64,000 nt of DNA from contig NZ_CP034683.1 in NCBI RefSeq assembly GCF_003990335.1, positions 2,773,501-2,837,500 on the forward strand. The letters are read 5' to 3'. Below, in pieces: positions 17,773-27,393 of this stretch (position 1 is the stretch's first letter; the number at the start of each line of letters is the position of its first letter). The stretch comes from Rheinheimera mangrovi (GTDB taxonomy: Bacteria > Pseudomonadota > Gammaproteobacteria > Enterobacterales > Alteromonadaceae). A program made the translations under genes and the position numbers. Below the pieces are notes generated by a model that worked only from the letters and a program-made list of their open reading frames with translations, had not been told where the DNA came from and searched no databases.

Positions 17773-18901
17773 CTTGTTGGCCGCCCGCTAATTCTTTTGG
17801 AATGCTGATTTGAACCCAGGCGCCCGCTTGCTCCCTGTTACCAAAACTTAAGGTGCTTTGGTTGGGGTAAATCAGCGCTAAACGTTCTTCACAATTCTGC
17901 AGGCCTATACCGGTAGATAAGCTGCCCGTGCCGCTTTCTGGCTGGGGGCTAAAGCCACAGCCATTGTCCAGCATGCGGATCAACAGCTGGCCATTCTGTT
18001 GACTAAAGCTGACCGAAATATCGTAACTTTGCTGCGACGATTTCATGCCATGTTTCACGGCATTTTCTGCCAGAGGTTGCAGCAATAACGAAGGCACCAG
18101 CAGGTTCTTCACCTCATCGTCCGCCACTATGGACACATTCAGTTTGTTTCTGAAGCGGCACTGTTCGACGTCAAAGTAGGTTTGTAAAATGTGAATTTCT
18201 TCCGCCACTGTCACTTTGGCTAAAGGGTCTGTGTATAGGCTATAACGCAACAAATCACACAGCTTTTCCAGCATAGACACGGCGTGCTGATTGTCCTGCT
18301 TTAAAATTAAGGTGCAAATGGAGTTGATGCTGTTAAACATAAAATGCGGGTTGAGCTGATAACGCAGCATTTTTAACTGGGCTTCTTTGGCTAAATGAAT
18401 AGCTTCAGCCGCCTTCTGCCGCTGCTCCATGGTTTCAAAGATAGCTTTGGAAGCGTAATACAAGGCTGTCCAGGTCAATAACATGGTTAAAGAAGCCGAG
18501 TTCCAGGTGCCAAAATCAAACCAGGTCATGGTTTGCCACGGCTGACCATAGAGCCACTGCAAGGTTTGCCATTTCCACTGGGTCCAAACCAGACAACTTA
18601 GTAACACTACGGGCAAATGCAGCAGAATTTTTTCCTTAACCTGCCTTGTGCTGTTCCGGCGGTACCAGCTTCTTAACAACAGGGTCAACAAAAAACCAAA
18701 ACTGGAATCCAACAGCAGATGAGGCAGGCCCACTTGCCAGGGTTCCTGGCTGGGAATTTTGATCATCAAGGCTGTCAGCAAGGCGTAGACAGCCCAGCCG
18801 CCACACTGACAGAGCCAGAACAATTGATTACGACTTAACGATTGCAACACTATGTTTTTCCACTTCGAAAGAAACAAAAATGGTGCCGCTGCCGACACCA
18901 C
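17765..18901 (-). CDS. LytS/YehU-type sensor histidine kinase
   Basis: A 378-residue membrane kinase. Four or so hydrophobic helices occupy residues 20-160. A short coiled stretch leads to the His_kinase box RYQLNPHFMFNSIN near residue 184 with its phospho-acceptor His. The HATPase part has LLLQPLAENAVKHG and DNGCGF, and GIGLQNCEERL near the end. The GTG at 18901 is the only start that keeps the first helix, although I see no clear ribosome site. It forms a two-component pair with the overlapping LytTR regulator and follows GH3 by 47 bases, consistent with sensing sugar availability. Confidence 0.9.
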   Translation of the reverse strand: MVSAAAPFLFLSKWKNIVLQSLSRNQLFWLCQCGGWAVYALLTALMIKIPSQEPWQVGLPHLLLDSSFGFLLTLLLRSWYRRNSTRQVKEKILLHLPVVLLSCLVWTQWKWQTLQWLYGQPWQTMTWFDFGTWNSASLTMLLTWTALYYASKAIFETMEQRQKAAEAIHLAKEAQLKMLRYQLNPHFMFNSINSICTLILKQDNQHAVSMLEKLCDLLRYSLYTDPLAKVTVAEEIHILQTYFDVEQCRFRNKLNVSIVADDEVKNLLVPSLLLQPLAENAVKHGMKSSQQSYDISVSFSQQNGQLLIRMLDNGCGFSPQPESGTGSLSTGIGLQNCEERLALIYPNQSTLSFGNREQAGAWVQISIPKELAGGQQGE

Positions 18902-18948
18902 TTTTTATTTATTAACTGTTGTTCAACACTTTGCTGTGATGAGCCTGA

Positions 18949-21573
18949 TCAGTTGGCACAACCTACCACTATAGTGCCATTGGCTGCTGTGCTCTGTTGC
19001 GCAGTCAGCACCATTTCAGCCACAGCCAGGCTATGTTGCCCGCTGGAGCTAAAGATCAGAGCATCTGATACGCGTTTTAGCTTAGGACTATCCGCACAAT
19101 CCAGCGCGACCTCGACAGTATGCCATACTCCGGCTTTTAGTGGTGCCAGAGCTTTGACCAGCGACAGCTGACGCTGACACAGGCCTTGCTGATCACAGAG
19201 CACGCCCAGATTGAGTTCTGCAGGCACTGGCTGGTCAAGACGCAGGCTCAAACGTAAGGCTTTGGCTTTGCTGAAATCGCTACCTGACAGGGGTTCGATG
19301 TAGCGCAGGCTGGCTGAAGCTTTGGCCGCACTATTCCAGCGCAGCTGTCGACCGTCTTCCTGATAGGACAGGTTGACCGATTGCATCGCCAGGCTTGTAC
19401 CGTCCGCACTGACACCAAAAGGAGTAGTAATCAAAGTGGCGTTTTGCGCAGTGCTTTTGCCAGTGCTGTTGTCAGACAGCACCCAGGCCATATCCGCAGC
19501 TAAGTTGCGGACAAAAAGTGGCTGTATACCATCATCACTGCCAGCGACTGCAACTTTGGAGCCTTGTTCTGTAAATTGGCCGAGGTCTTTCTTGTCGGCA
19601 TAAGTTAAGCCGTAACCATAAGCAAATAAGGGGTCATAGTTCGCATCGCCTTTATTCAGCACAAACTGGTGATCGTACTTAGGCCAGGAGAAACTTAGCT
19701 TGCCCTGGAAATCATAACGGGCTTTGCCAGCGTTATCGGCCAGCAGCACGTCCGCCACACCCTGACCTTCTGAACCTGGTAACCAGGCCACGACAAAAGC
19801 GTCGGAGGCGTTGATTTCTTTATTGGTCCACAAAGGCCGTCCAGTTAAGAACACTGTGACTACCGGAATGCCCTGCTGTTTTAGCTTTTTAATTAAGGCT
19901 AAATCAGTCTTGTCGCCATGCTGGTATTCCAGTTGCTGAATATCGCCAAACCATTCGGCATAAGGTTTTTCACCTATCACCACCAGCGCGACATCTGGTT
20001 TTTTACGGTAGTCACCATCGACAGCCAATTCCACCTGACCACCTGCGGCTTCCACCTGTTGGCGTATGCCCTGGTAGATCGACGTGGCATTAGGGAAATC
20101 AGCATTGGTGTTGTCTGTGCCCTGCCAGGACACACTCCAGCCACCAGCCTGTTTGGCAATATTGTCTGCACCATCACCAGCCACCAGCACCCGGCTTTTC
20201 GGCGACAAAGGCAATATCTGCTGGTTATTTTTCAGCAGCACCAAAGATTTACGTACAGCTTCCCGGGCTAAGTCTTTATGCGCCTGACTGTTAAATACCG
20301 CATTCTGCACAGACTCAAGCCGGCTGGACGGTTTACCACGCGACAGCAAACCCCAGCGAATTTTTGCCCGTAAAAAGCGACGCACCGCATCATCAATACG
20401 GGCTTGCGGAATAATGCCCTGCTCTACCTGACGAATGGTATTGTGGTAAAAAGCTTCGAAGTGCTCAGGCACCATCAGTACGTCGACACCAGCATTAATA
20501 GCACCAGCACACTGCTCTAAATCACAGCCTGCGACAAAGGTATGGGCATTCCAGTCACTGACCACAAAACCATCAAAACCCATTTGGTTTTTCAGTACAT
20601 CGGTCAGCAGGTACTTATGACCATGCAAACGCACACCATTCCAGCTATTAAAAGATGCCATCACCGACTGCACACCAGCTGCAATAGCGGTCATATAACC
20701 TGCGGCGTGAATATCACGCAGGCCTTGTTCGTCAATCAGCGTGTCGCCACGGTCTATGCCTTTTTCAGTACCACCATCACCAACAAAGTGTTTGGCGGTG
20801 GCAATGCGGCTAGAACCCTGCAGAAAATCTTTGCCTAAAGTGCCCTGTAAACCCGACACCATCTGGCCAGCATAGGCTTTGACTATGGCCGGATCTTCTG
20901 AGTAACTCTCATATGTGCGGCCCCAGCGATCATCCCGCACTACGGCGACTGTAGGTGCAAAACTCCATTCAATACCTGTAGCTGCGACTTCTTTGGCTGT
21001 GGCTACCCCTATACGGTGGATCAGTTCCGGATCATGGGCTGCACCCAAGCCAATATTGTGTGGAAACAAAGTAGCGCCATAGACATTGCTGTGGCCATGC
21101 ATAGCGTCTGTGCCCCAAATGGTTGGGATCCGGCTACCGTCCTGGCTGGCATCCACCGAAGCTTCATACATTTCGTCGGCGTATTTTAACCAGACGTCCG
21201 TTGTCGCTTGTTTTCGACCATAAGGCGCAGTATTGCCGCCGTTCAGGTAAGAACCAAAGCCGTATTTACGCATTTGCGCGACGGACATATAGCCAATTTC
21301 CGGCTGGATCATCTGCGCCACTTTTTGCTGCAGAGTCATACGTGCCAGGATCTGGTCCAGCATTTTTTCCAGCTCCGGGTCGCGCTTTAAGCCGGTATTA
21401 ACAAAAGGCCACTGCACTGCAGAGGATGCGTTTTTGTTCTGTGTGGTGCTTGGGCTTTGAGTATCAGCCGCTGTGGCATAAGCCGTAGTTGCCAAAGCTA
21501 AGCCCAGTAATGCCAGTTTTTGCTTGTTGTGGATGGTTTTTATAAGAGTTTTACTGCTCTTGGTACTGATCAT
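18949..21573 (-). CDS. GH3 exo-beta-glucosidase/glucanase, exported
   Basis: An 874-residue protein from the ATG at 21573, chosen because AAGGAAG lies at ideal spacing; in-frame starts up to 21597 exist. A signal peptide ends near YATAADT. The GH3 N-terminal barrel contains KHFVGDGGTEKG and the nucleophile motif GFVVSDWN (Asp about 340), followed by the alpha/beta sandwich domain and a C-terminal beta domain of about 200 residues as in ExoP-type enzymes. These release glucose from beta-1,3 or beta-1,4 glucans. It lies downstream of a TonB receptor and upstream of a sensor pair in one leftward cluster. Confidence 0.93.
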   Translation of the reverse strand: MISTKSSKTLIKTIHNKQKLALLGLALATTAYATAADTQSPSTTQNKNASSAVQWPFVNTGLKRDPELEKMLDQILARMTLQQKVAQMIQPEIGYMSVAQMRKYGFGSYLNGGNTAPYGRKQATTDVWLKYADEMYEASVDASQDGSRIPTIWGTDAMHGHSNVYGATLFPHNIGLGAAHDPELIHRIGVATAKEVAATGIEWSFAPTVAVVRDDRWGRTYESYSEDPAIVKAYAGQMVSGLQGTLGKDFLQGSSRIATAKHFVGDGGTEKGIDRGDTLIDEQGLRDIHAAGYMTAIAAGVQSVMASFNSWNGVRLHGHKYLLTDVLKNQMGFDGFVVSDWNAHTFVAGCDLEQCAGAINAGVDVLMVPEHFEAFYHNTIRQVEQGIIPQARIDDAVRRFLRAKIRWGLLSRGKPSSRLESVQNAVFNSQAHKDLAREAVRKSLVLLKNNQQILPLSPKSRVLVAGDGADNIAKQAGGWSVSWQGTDNTNADFPNATSIYQGIRQQVEAAGGQVELAVDGDYRKKPDVALVVIGEKPYAEWFGDIQQLEYQHGDKTDLALIKKLKQQGIPVVTVFLTGRPLWTNKEINASDAFVVAWLPGSEGQGVADVLLADNAGKARYDFQGKLSFSWPKYDHQFVLNKGDANYDPLFAYGYGLTYADKKDLGQFTEQGSKVAVAGSDDGIQPLFVRNLAADMAWVLSDNSTGKSTAQNATLITTPFGVSADGTSLAMQSVNLSYQEDGRQLRWNSAAKASASLRYIEPLSGSDFSKAKALRLSLRLDQPVPAELNLGVLCDQQGLCQRQLSLVKALAPLKAGVWHTVEVALDCADSPKLKRVSDALIFSSSGQHSLAVAEMVLTAQQSTAANGTIVVGCAN

Positions 21574-21682
21574 AAACATCTTCCTTCGCATGGTCACAAC
21601 GCCCCACCAGGCCAGGTGTTAAGCGTCGGATAAAAAGAAACCGCTCAGTAAAACGGAGCGGTTTCTGCATTAGTAAGAAAGC

Positions 21683-24373
21683 TTAGAAATTAAAGCCTGC
21701 TCTCACCCCGTAATACCTTGGCATATTAAAACTGCCTTTCGGGAAGCCTTTGCCGGTGTTACTCCATTGCTGGACAGTTTCGTCTGTGGCGTTGCTGACA
21801 AAGAGTTCAGCAAACCAGGCCTGGCCGACCGGCTCATATTTCAGTGAAGCATTGGCTATGGTATGAGCGTCTCTGCGATCGTCTATGTAAGCAACGGCTT
21901 CGTCAGATACGGCAAAGTCCATATCGTCCAGATGTCTGTCAACGTTCCAGATGGTGTTGTAGGACTTATCTTTCCAGCTCAGATTAAACCAGCCGTGGAT
22001 AAAACCGTAGCTGCCCAAATCAAAGCTATGGGTGTAACTTAAATTAGCTGTGTATTTTGGCACCATAGCCAGCTGATTGCCTTTCAGGTTCGTGGTCAGC
22101 ATGCTGTTTTCAGGGTCAATCGACTCTTCATAGGACAGAGCAAACAAGTACTCTGGGTCGTAATCCCACTTGGTGATCCAGTCTTCAGTCACCTCGGCGT
22201 CCGTGTAAGTGACATAACCATTGATACGGCCAGCTGGGTACGGCTTCCAGTCAAATTCCAGTTCTAAGCCTTTAATGGTTGAACCTGGTACGTTCTGGGT
22301 GTAGTACGCCACCACTGGCATATTGCGGTAATCCAGCACAGGCTGACCGTTTTGGTCCAGCACAGGGCTGCCATCCGGGTTTTCGACCGGAGCCAGTCGT
22401 TCCACAGTGCCAACAGAACCTACTGAGGCATACTGCATATCTGTGTAGTCGGTATAGAAGAACACAGCTTGTAAGTTCAGTGAGTTATTTAACAAGCTGG
22501 TTTTGGTACCCAGCTCATAGGTGACAACCTGTTCAGGGTCGAACTGGGTTTCAATACGTTGTACCTGACCTGTTCTGTCATTGACCACTTCAAACACATC
22601 GCCTATACCACCGGCTTTAAAGCCTGAAGCCACATAACCATAGACCATAGTGTTTTCTGTCAGATCATAATCCAGACCTAAGCGGAAATCGTGGTTGCGC
22701 CAGCTGCCTTTGTTGTCATTGGCGAAAGACGATTTATAGATAGACGGATCTTCAAAGGCATTGGTTGGCAGATCGGATAGCACGGTGCGGTTATACCAGC
22801 CCGGTGCACAACCATCAGCATTGGAACAACGTAAAGTACGGCCGCCTTTGTCCTCTTTGGTTTCGTCACTGAAACGGTAACCTAAAGTCAGGTGCAGATC
22901 AGAGCTTAAGTTGTAGGTCGCCTGACCGAAAGCGGCCAAAGCGTCGGTAGAACGGTCGGGTTGATCCCAAAACGCCTTGTCATCCATAGGGTTGTCGTAA
23001 TAACCCACAGTTGTGGTTTTTTCATGGAACAGGTTCACACCCGCAATCCAGACTAAATCACCCAGCTCATCCGACTGCAGTTGCAGCTCAGTGGAGTAAG
23101 AACGTGCGCCTGTACCGTCGAGGAAAAACATTGCGCCATCCCAAACATCCAGACCTGTCTCAATATCCTGAGCTGACTGGCGTTTCATATCTTCATAGCC
23201 AGCCAACCAGACCAGATCTAACTCGTCGGTCAGTTCATAGTTTAAGGTGTTGCGCAGGTAGGTGATGTCTAACTCCAGTTTACCCGGCACGTTGACTACG
23301 GCCTGATAAGTGTTGTCGCTTGGTAAAAAGTTAGAACAGTCGCCACCTAATTCTGTAGGTCTGCCACGTAATTTATCGCAGTTCACCATGTCAGTAGAGC
23401 CGGCGCTGTCGTTTTTGTAGTACTGGAACACCGTATGGTTGGAGAAATTACCTGCCGCAGGTTCCCACAAAGTGCTGACGCGGAATGAGTGTTCGTTGGC
23501 GTTATTGTAGAAATCGCTTTTATCCGCAGCAGTTAAAGCCCGGACTTTTTGCGCTTCTGGATCTGTGCCAGCCGCGTCTATCCACCAGTTTTCGCGCTGG
23601 GTTAAGGTTTGGCCTATGCCCTGATAAGAACCTTCGGCAATAACCGGAGCATCCAGCACACCAGCTGGCAGATAACGGGTGTCGTATTGGTTCGGGTCGA
23701 AGTAGCCTTCAACATAAGAATCACGTTTTAAGCCTTTGCCGGAAAAACGCACGGCAAAATCATCGGACACCGCCAGGTTAAACATACCGCCGACACTTTT
23801 GGCATTAAATTTACCCATCTCGGTATTCAGATTACCAAAGGTGCTGCTCATATCCGGCTTGGCGGTCAGTACGTTAATGCTACCTACCGTAGAGTTACGG
23901 CCAAATAACGTACCTTGTGGGCCACGCAAAGCTTCAACCCGCTCTACGTCATACATCAACGCCAAAGCGCCCTGCATACGTGGTGAATAAATACCGTCCA
24001 GGTGCACGCCTACAGCAGGGTCACCCAGTTCAGTAATGTTGGTGGAACGAATACCACGCATGGTAATCACCGGAGCCGCCTGCTCTGAGGAGACGGCAAT
24101 ATCCAGACCCGGCACTAAATTGGCGATATCCACCACATTGTTAACGCCGCTTTGTTGCAGTTGAGCTTCACTCAGGGCTGAAATAGCCACCGGAGTTTCC
24201 ATCAGTTTGGTTTTGCGTTTGGTAGCCGTGACTGAAATGACTTCCAATTCGGTTTCATTGGCAACGGCTTGAGTTTGAGTAGTTGCGGTATTATTGACTT
24301 CTGCCTGCTGCGCCGCAGCAGAAAAAGCGCATGCCATCGCTATCGCAAGCGAAAGTGCGTTACGTTTATGCAT
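21683..24373 (-). CDS. TonB-dependent outer-membrane receptor
   Basis: An 896-residue receptor with a signal peptide ending at SAAAQ. The TonB-box region (EVISVTATKRKTKLMETPVA) leads into the plug domain (about 50-170, with VPGLDIAVSSEQAAPVITMRG). A long beta-barrel follows and ends in the outer-membrane signature YYGVRAGFNF with terminal Phe. Such receptors use proton motive force to import large ligands, often oligosaccharides in this type of bacterium. The GH3 gene starts 109 bases further on, so uptake of beta-gluco-oligosaccharides is likely. AGGGG precedes the ATG. Confidence 0.94.
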   Translation of the reverse strand: MHKRNALSLAIAMACAFSAAAQQAEVNNTATTQTQAVANETELEVISVTATKRKTKLMETPVAISALSEAQLQQSGVNNVVDIANLVPGLDIAVSSEQAAPVITMRGIRSTNITELGDPAVGVHLDGIYSPRMQGALALMYDVERVEALRGPQGTLFGRNSTVGSINVLTAKPDMSSTFGNLNTEMGKFNAKSVGGMFNLAVSDDFAVRFSGKGLKRDSYVEGYFDPNQYDTRYLPAGVLDAPVIAEGSYQGIGQTLTQRENWWIDAAGTDPEAQKVRALTAADKSDFYNNANEHSFRVSTLWEPAAGNFSNHTVFQYYKNDSAGSTDMVNCDKLRGRPTELGGDCSNFLPSDNTYQAVVNVPGKLELDITYLRNTLNYELTDELDLVWLAGYEDMKRQSAQDIETGLDVWDGAMFFLDGTGARSYSTELQLQSDELGDLVWIAGVNLFHEKTTTVGYYDNPMDDKAFWDQPDRSTDALAAFGQATYNLSSDLHLTLGYRFSDETKEDKGGRTLRCSNADGCAPGWYNRTVLSDLPTNAFEDPSIYKSSFANDNKGSWRNHDFRLGLDYDLTENTMVYGYVASGFKAGGIGDVFEVVNDRTGQVQRIETQFDPEQVVTYELGTKTSLLNNSLNLQAVFFYTDYTDMQYASVGSVGTVERLAPVENPDGSPVLDQNGQPVLDYRNMPVVAYYTQNVPGSTIKGLELEFDWKPYPAGRINGYVTYTDAEVTEDWITKWDYDPEYLFALSYEESIDPENSMLTTNLKGNQLAMVPKYTANLSYTHSFDLGSYGFIHGWFNLSWKDKSYNTIWNVDRHLDDMDFAVSDEAVAYIDDRRDAHTIANASLKYEPVGQAWFAELFVSNATDETVQQWSNTGKGFPKGSFNMPRYYGVRAGFNF

Positions 24374-24971
24374 TTTCTAACCCCTGTCTGTAGTTTTTTG
24401 CTTTTGTTTTTATGGCAAACAAAACAGCTGGGTTTGCCACAGCCCTAACCTTAATGGCAGCGAAAAGCCAGAGAAACAGAGATTCGACAAGGCGAGTTGG
24501 TCACACTACAACACGATTTAACTGGGGTTATTACGCGCTTGGGTAGTGAAAATAATCTTTACCATTGATGTGGATAAAGGAGCAGGATAGCTGGATGTTC
24601 TAGTGACGGATCGGTAGGGGCGTCCCTTGTGGGCGCCCGTTTATTCAATGGATAAAGAGCGTTTTTGTTTCAGGTTCTGCACTTTGCCCCAAACAGTTTT
24701 CCGATTGAGTTTCGATGAGTTTAACGAAAATAAGAACGAAAAACCTAAAGGAATAGCAAGTAGGTTTGCCACTGCCATGACGGAGAAAAATGCAAGACCT
24801 GCCCCTGATGGCCGCTATTCAAAATTACACTGACTTTTGCAAATGCCGAGACGCAAGCTTCTGCTGCTTTTTCCAGCAAAGTCTTTAATCTAAGTGCAAG
24901 ATCCACAACAGCATTTGCATTCTTGTAGCCTTTTTGCTTATGCTGCCAAAAGTAATCCAAAGGCCAGCAGC
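24374..24971. other. Divergent intergenic region
   Basis: About 600 bases between the leftward TonB receptor and rightward corA. It must hold both promoters, but I could not place convincing -35/-10 pairs. It contains REP-like hairpin copy 2. The minus strand from about 24814 to 24641 reads as a stretch with a membrane-like segment (LAFFSVMAVANLLAIPLGFS) but no start, so it may be a remnant or dispersed repeat sequence. Confidence 0.5.
24618..24638. repeat. REP-like hairpin, copy 2
   Basis: An 8-bp stem (GGGCGTCC against GGGCGCCC, one G-T pair) around the loop CTTGT. It is related to the copy at 1484-1504, and flanking TAGGG and CGTTT bases are shared as well. The third stem pair is G-C here and A-T in copy 1. 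Confidence 0.7.
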
Positions 24972-25937
24972 ATGATAGAACTTCACCAGTATTGTCCGGA
25001 GCAAAAACAATGGCAGATCAGCGATTTTCAGGCGCTGCGTTACCCTTTGTTATCCGAGACAAAAATCTGGATCAATTTAACGGCCGCCAATCAAATGGAA
25101 CAGCGACAGGTGCTGGAGTTTTTCCGTATTCACCCTGTGATAGCTGAGGATTTTTTACGTGAACGTCATCCACCAAAGATGGAGTTTAGTGACAGCTTTA
25201 GCTTGTTGATTTTGCGTGGGTTTTCAGGCCCTGATTTCAGTGATTACCCTGGCCATAGCCAAATTTCAGTTCTGTTTAACGATCAGGTCATACTGGTGAA
25301 ATACCACAGCCACCAGGATGACAGCAAAATTGACCTGCCCTTTTCTGCCATGGTGGGCATCGACAAGTTTAAAGACTGGATTAAAAAGTATATCCACGCT
25401 GTGTCCGGTACTTATCTGGAAAAGCTGCTGCAGTTTGAAGACGAGTTAGGTGAGCTCGAAGACAGCATGCAAAGTAATGGTAATGATCAGAAAATGGCGC
25501 AAATTATGAAGTACCGTTCGGTATTTCGCAAAATTGACCGCAATCTGGCCTACCAAAAAGAAATGTTTTCTGATCTTTTGTACGAAGAAGATGCCAGTCA
25601 TCCATTTAAACGTCATTTTGATGCGATAGAATTGCGCGATTTTTACGAGAAGTTTGAGCGCCTGCACAGCATGACGCAGATGTATTACGACCAGTTAAGT
25701 GATTTAGTCGGCAGTTATATTTCAACTTCGTCGCATCAAATTAACGAAAAGATGAAAGTACTGACTATGCTCAGTGCTGTATTTATTCCACTGACCTTCA
25801 TTGTGGGTGTCTATGGCATGAACTTTAAGTACATGCCGGAGCTGGACAACCCTTTTGGCTATTACATTACCTGGGGTCTGATGCTCGGATTGGCTGTAGG
25901 CCTGTTAGCCTGGTTTAAAATTCGCCGTTGGTGGTAA
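24972..25937 (+). CDS. corA: CorA-family magnesium/divalent cation channel
   Basis: A 321-residue protein. I use the ATG at 24972, preceded by AAGG; an upstream GTG at 24894 would add an unlikely leader. A large cytoplasmic alpha/beta and helical funnel domain is followed by two C-terminal helices, with the selectivity motif YGMNF and MPEL loop near residue 285 between them, and a basic KIRRWW end. CorA pentamers conduct Mg2+ inward. The mgtE gene follows after 36 bases on the same strand, so two different Mg2+ transporters are probably co-transcribed. The exact ion is not shown by sequence. Confidence 0.92.
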   Translation: MIELHQYCPEQKQWQISDFQALRYPLLSETKIWINLTAANQMEQRQVLEFFRIHPVIAEDFLRERHPPKMEFSDSFSLLILRGFSGPDFSDYPGHSQISVLFNDQVILVKYHSHQDDSKIDLPFSAMVGIDKFKDWIKKYIHAVSGTYLEKLLQFEDELGELEDSMQSNGNDQKMAQIMKYRSVFRKIDRNLAYQKEMFSDLLYEEDASHPFKRHFDAIELRDFYEKFERLHSMTQMYYDQLSDLVGSYISTSSHQINEKMKVLTMLSAVFIPLTFIVGVYGMNFKYMPELDNPFGYYITWGLMLGLAVGLLAWFKIRRWW

Positions 25938-25973
25938 AGCTGTAGCAACTGAGCACGCAGCAGGAGCGGTTTA

Positions 25974-27320
25974 ATGGTTGAAAATACCCAACTGGATATT
26001 GAAGAAATAGTCCGCGACAGTTTTGATGAAAACGAAACTGAACAGCTGGCGGAAAAACTGGACCAGTTGGAGCCGGAAGAGATAGCTTTTGCCCTCGAAG
26101 CTATGCCGCTGGAACAACGGGTTAGCACTTGGCTGACGCTGGAAAAAGAACAACAAATTGCCTCTTTGACCTACATGAGGGTCGACGCTCGTAGCAACAT
26201 CTTTAAACAACTGGAAACGGCACAGCTGCGTGAACTGGTTGAAGAAATTGATGTTGATGATCTGATAGAGCTGCTGGATGAATTACCAGACGCCATTTAT
26301 CAATACGCCTGCTCGCGAATGGATCAAAGCGAAAAACGCTGGCTGGATCAGGCTTTAACTTACGATGATGAACAATGTGGTCGTTATGCTGACCACGATG
26401 TACTGATCTTAAGCAAAAACGCCAAAGTGCGGGATGCAGTACGGTTATTTAAAAAACTCACCGAAGATGCTGAATACCAGGAAGCCTTGTTTGTCGTTGA
26501 CCGCACCGGCCGCTATGTCGGTTTATTACAAGGCATCCGCTTATTAGGCCAGCCGAATCATATGCCTGTAGTGGAATTTATCGACGCAGAAGCCCCTGTT
26601 GTGCAAGGTGATATGGGGCTGGATGAAGGCTCAGATTTAGTAGCCCGCTCCGGCTACAGTGCTTTGGCAGTGGTCGATAGTGAAGGCAAGCTGTTAGGCC
26701 GTTTATCTATAGGTGAAGCGCTGGAAAACGTGCGGCGCAGCCTTGAAGGCCAGTTTATGCATACGGCAGGTCTGGATGAAGAGGAAGACTTATTTGCTCC
26801 TATCATCAACAGCGCCAAACGTCGTGCTTTGTGGCTGGGTATTAACTTACTGACCGCATTTTTAGCAGCATGGACCATAGGTTTATTTGAAGCGACATTG
26901 CAGCAAGTGGTGGCTTTGGCTGTATTAATGCCTATTGTTGCGTCCATGGGCGGCATAGCCGGCAGCCAAACCTTAACTTTGATTATCAGAGGTTTGGCTT
27001 TGGGGCAAATTACGCCGCAAACCTACTGGACTTTAATGCGTAAAGAGCTGGGGGTAGGTGCTATTAACGGTGTGCTCTGGGCTTTGGTGATTGCCGGTAT
27101 CACTTACTTGTGGTTTGGCGACTGGATTATCGCCAGCGTCATTAGCTTTGCCATAGTAATCAACATTTGTGTTGCCGCCTTCAGTGGCGTGGTGATCCCT
27201 GTCTGGCTGGAAAAAATGAAAATAGACCCTGCCCTGTCAGGTTCGGTTATTTTAACCACAGTGACAGACGTGATAGGTTTTTTTGCCTTCCTTGGTTTAG
27301 GTTCGCTATTTTTACTTTAA
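25974..27320 (+). CDS. mgtE: MgtE-family magnesium transporter
   Basis: A 448-residue protein. An acidic N-terminal superhelical domain (residues 1-130) is followed by two CBS domains (about 135-255). The membrane domain has five helices and the conserved LMPIVASMGGIAGSQTLTL pore region near residues 320-338. MgtE is a Mg2+-gated channel in which the N and CBS domains close the pore when Mg2+ is plentiful. CAGGAGCGG precedes the ATG. It follows corA in what looks like one operon. Confidence 0.94.
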   Translation: MVENTQLDIEEIVRDSFDENETEQLAEKLDQLEPEEIAFALEAMPLEQRVSTWLTLEKEQQIASLTYMRVDARSNIFKQLETAQLRELVEEIDVDDLIELLDELPDAIYQYACSRMDQSEKRWLDQALTYDDEQCGRYADHDVLILSKNAKVRDAVRLFKKLTEDAEYQEALFVVDRTGRYVGLLQGIRLLGQPNHMPVVEFIDAEAPVVQGDMGLDEGSDLVARSGYSALAVVDSEGKLLGRLSIGEALENVRRSLEGQFMHTAGLDEEEDLFAPIINSAKRRALWLGINLLTAFLAAWTIGLFEATLQQVVALAVLMPIVASMGGIAGSQTLTLIIRGLALGQITPQTYWTLMRKELGVGAINGVLWALVIAGITYLWFGDWIIASVISFAIVINICVAAFSGVVIPVWLEKMKIDPALSGSVILTTVTDVIGFFAFLGLGSLFLL

Positions 27321-27393
27321 TCTGATTTTTTACAGATACTTGCTGTAGAAACCGCACTAGAATACAGCTATCAAAGAAATTGAAGGTGTGGTT

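Noticed and set aside
24745..24960. 71-codon minus-strand reading frame
   Set aside because: TTG start without a ribosome site and no family resemblance. It overlaps the probable corA promoter region.
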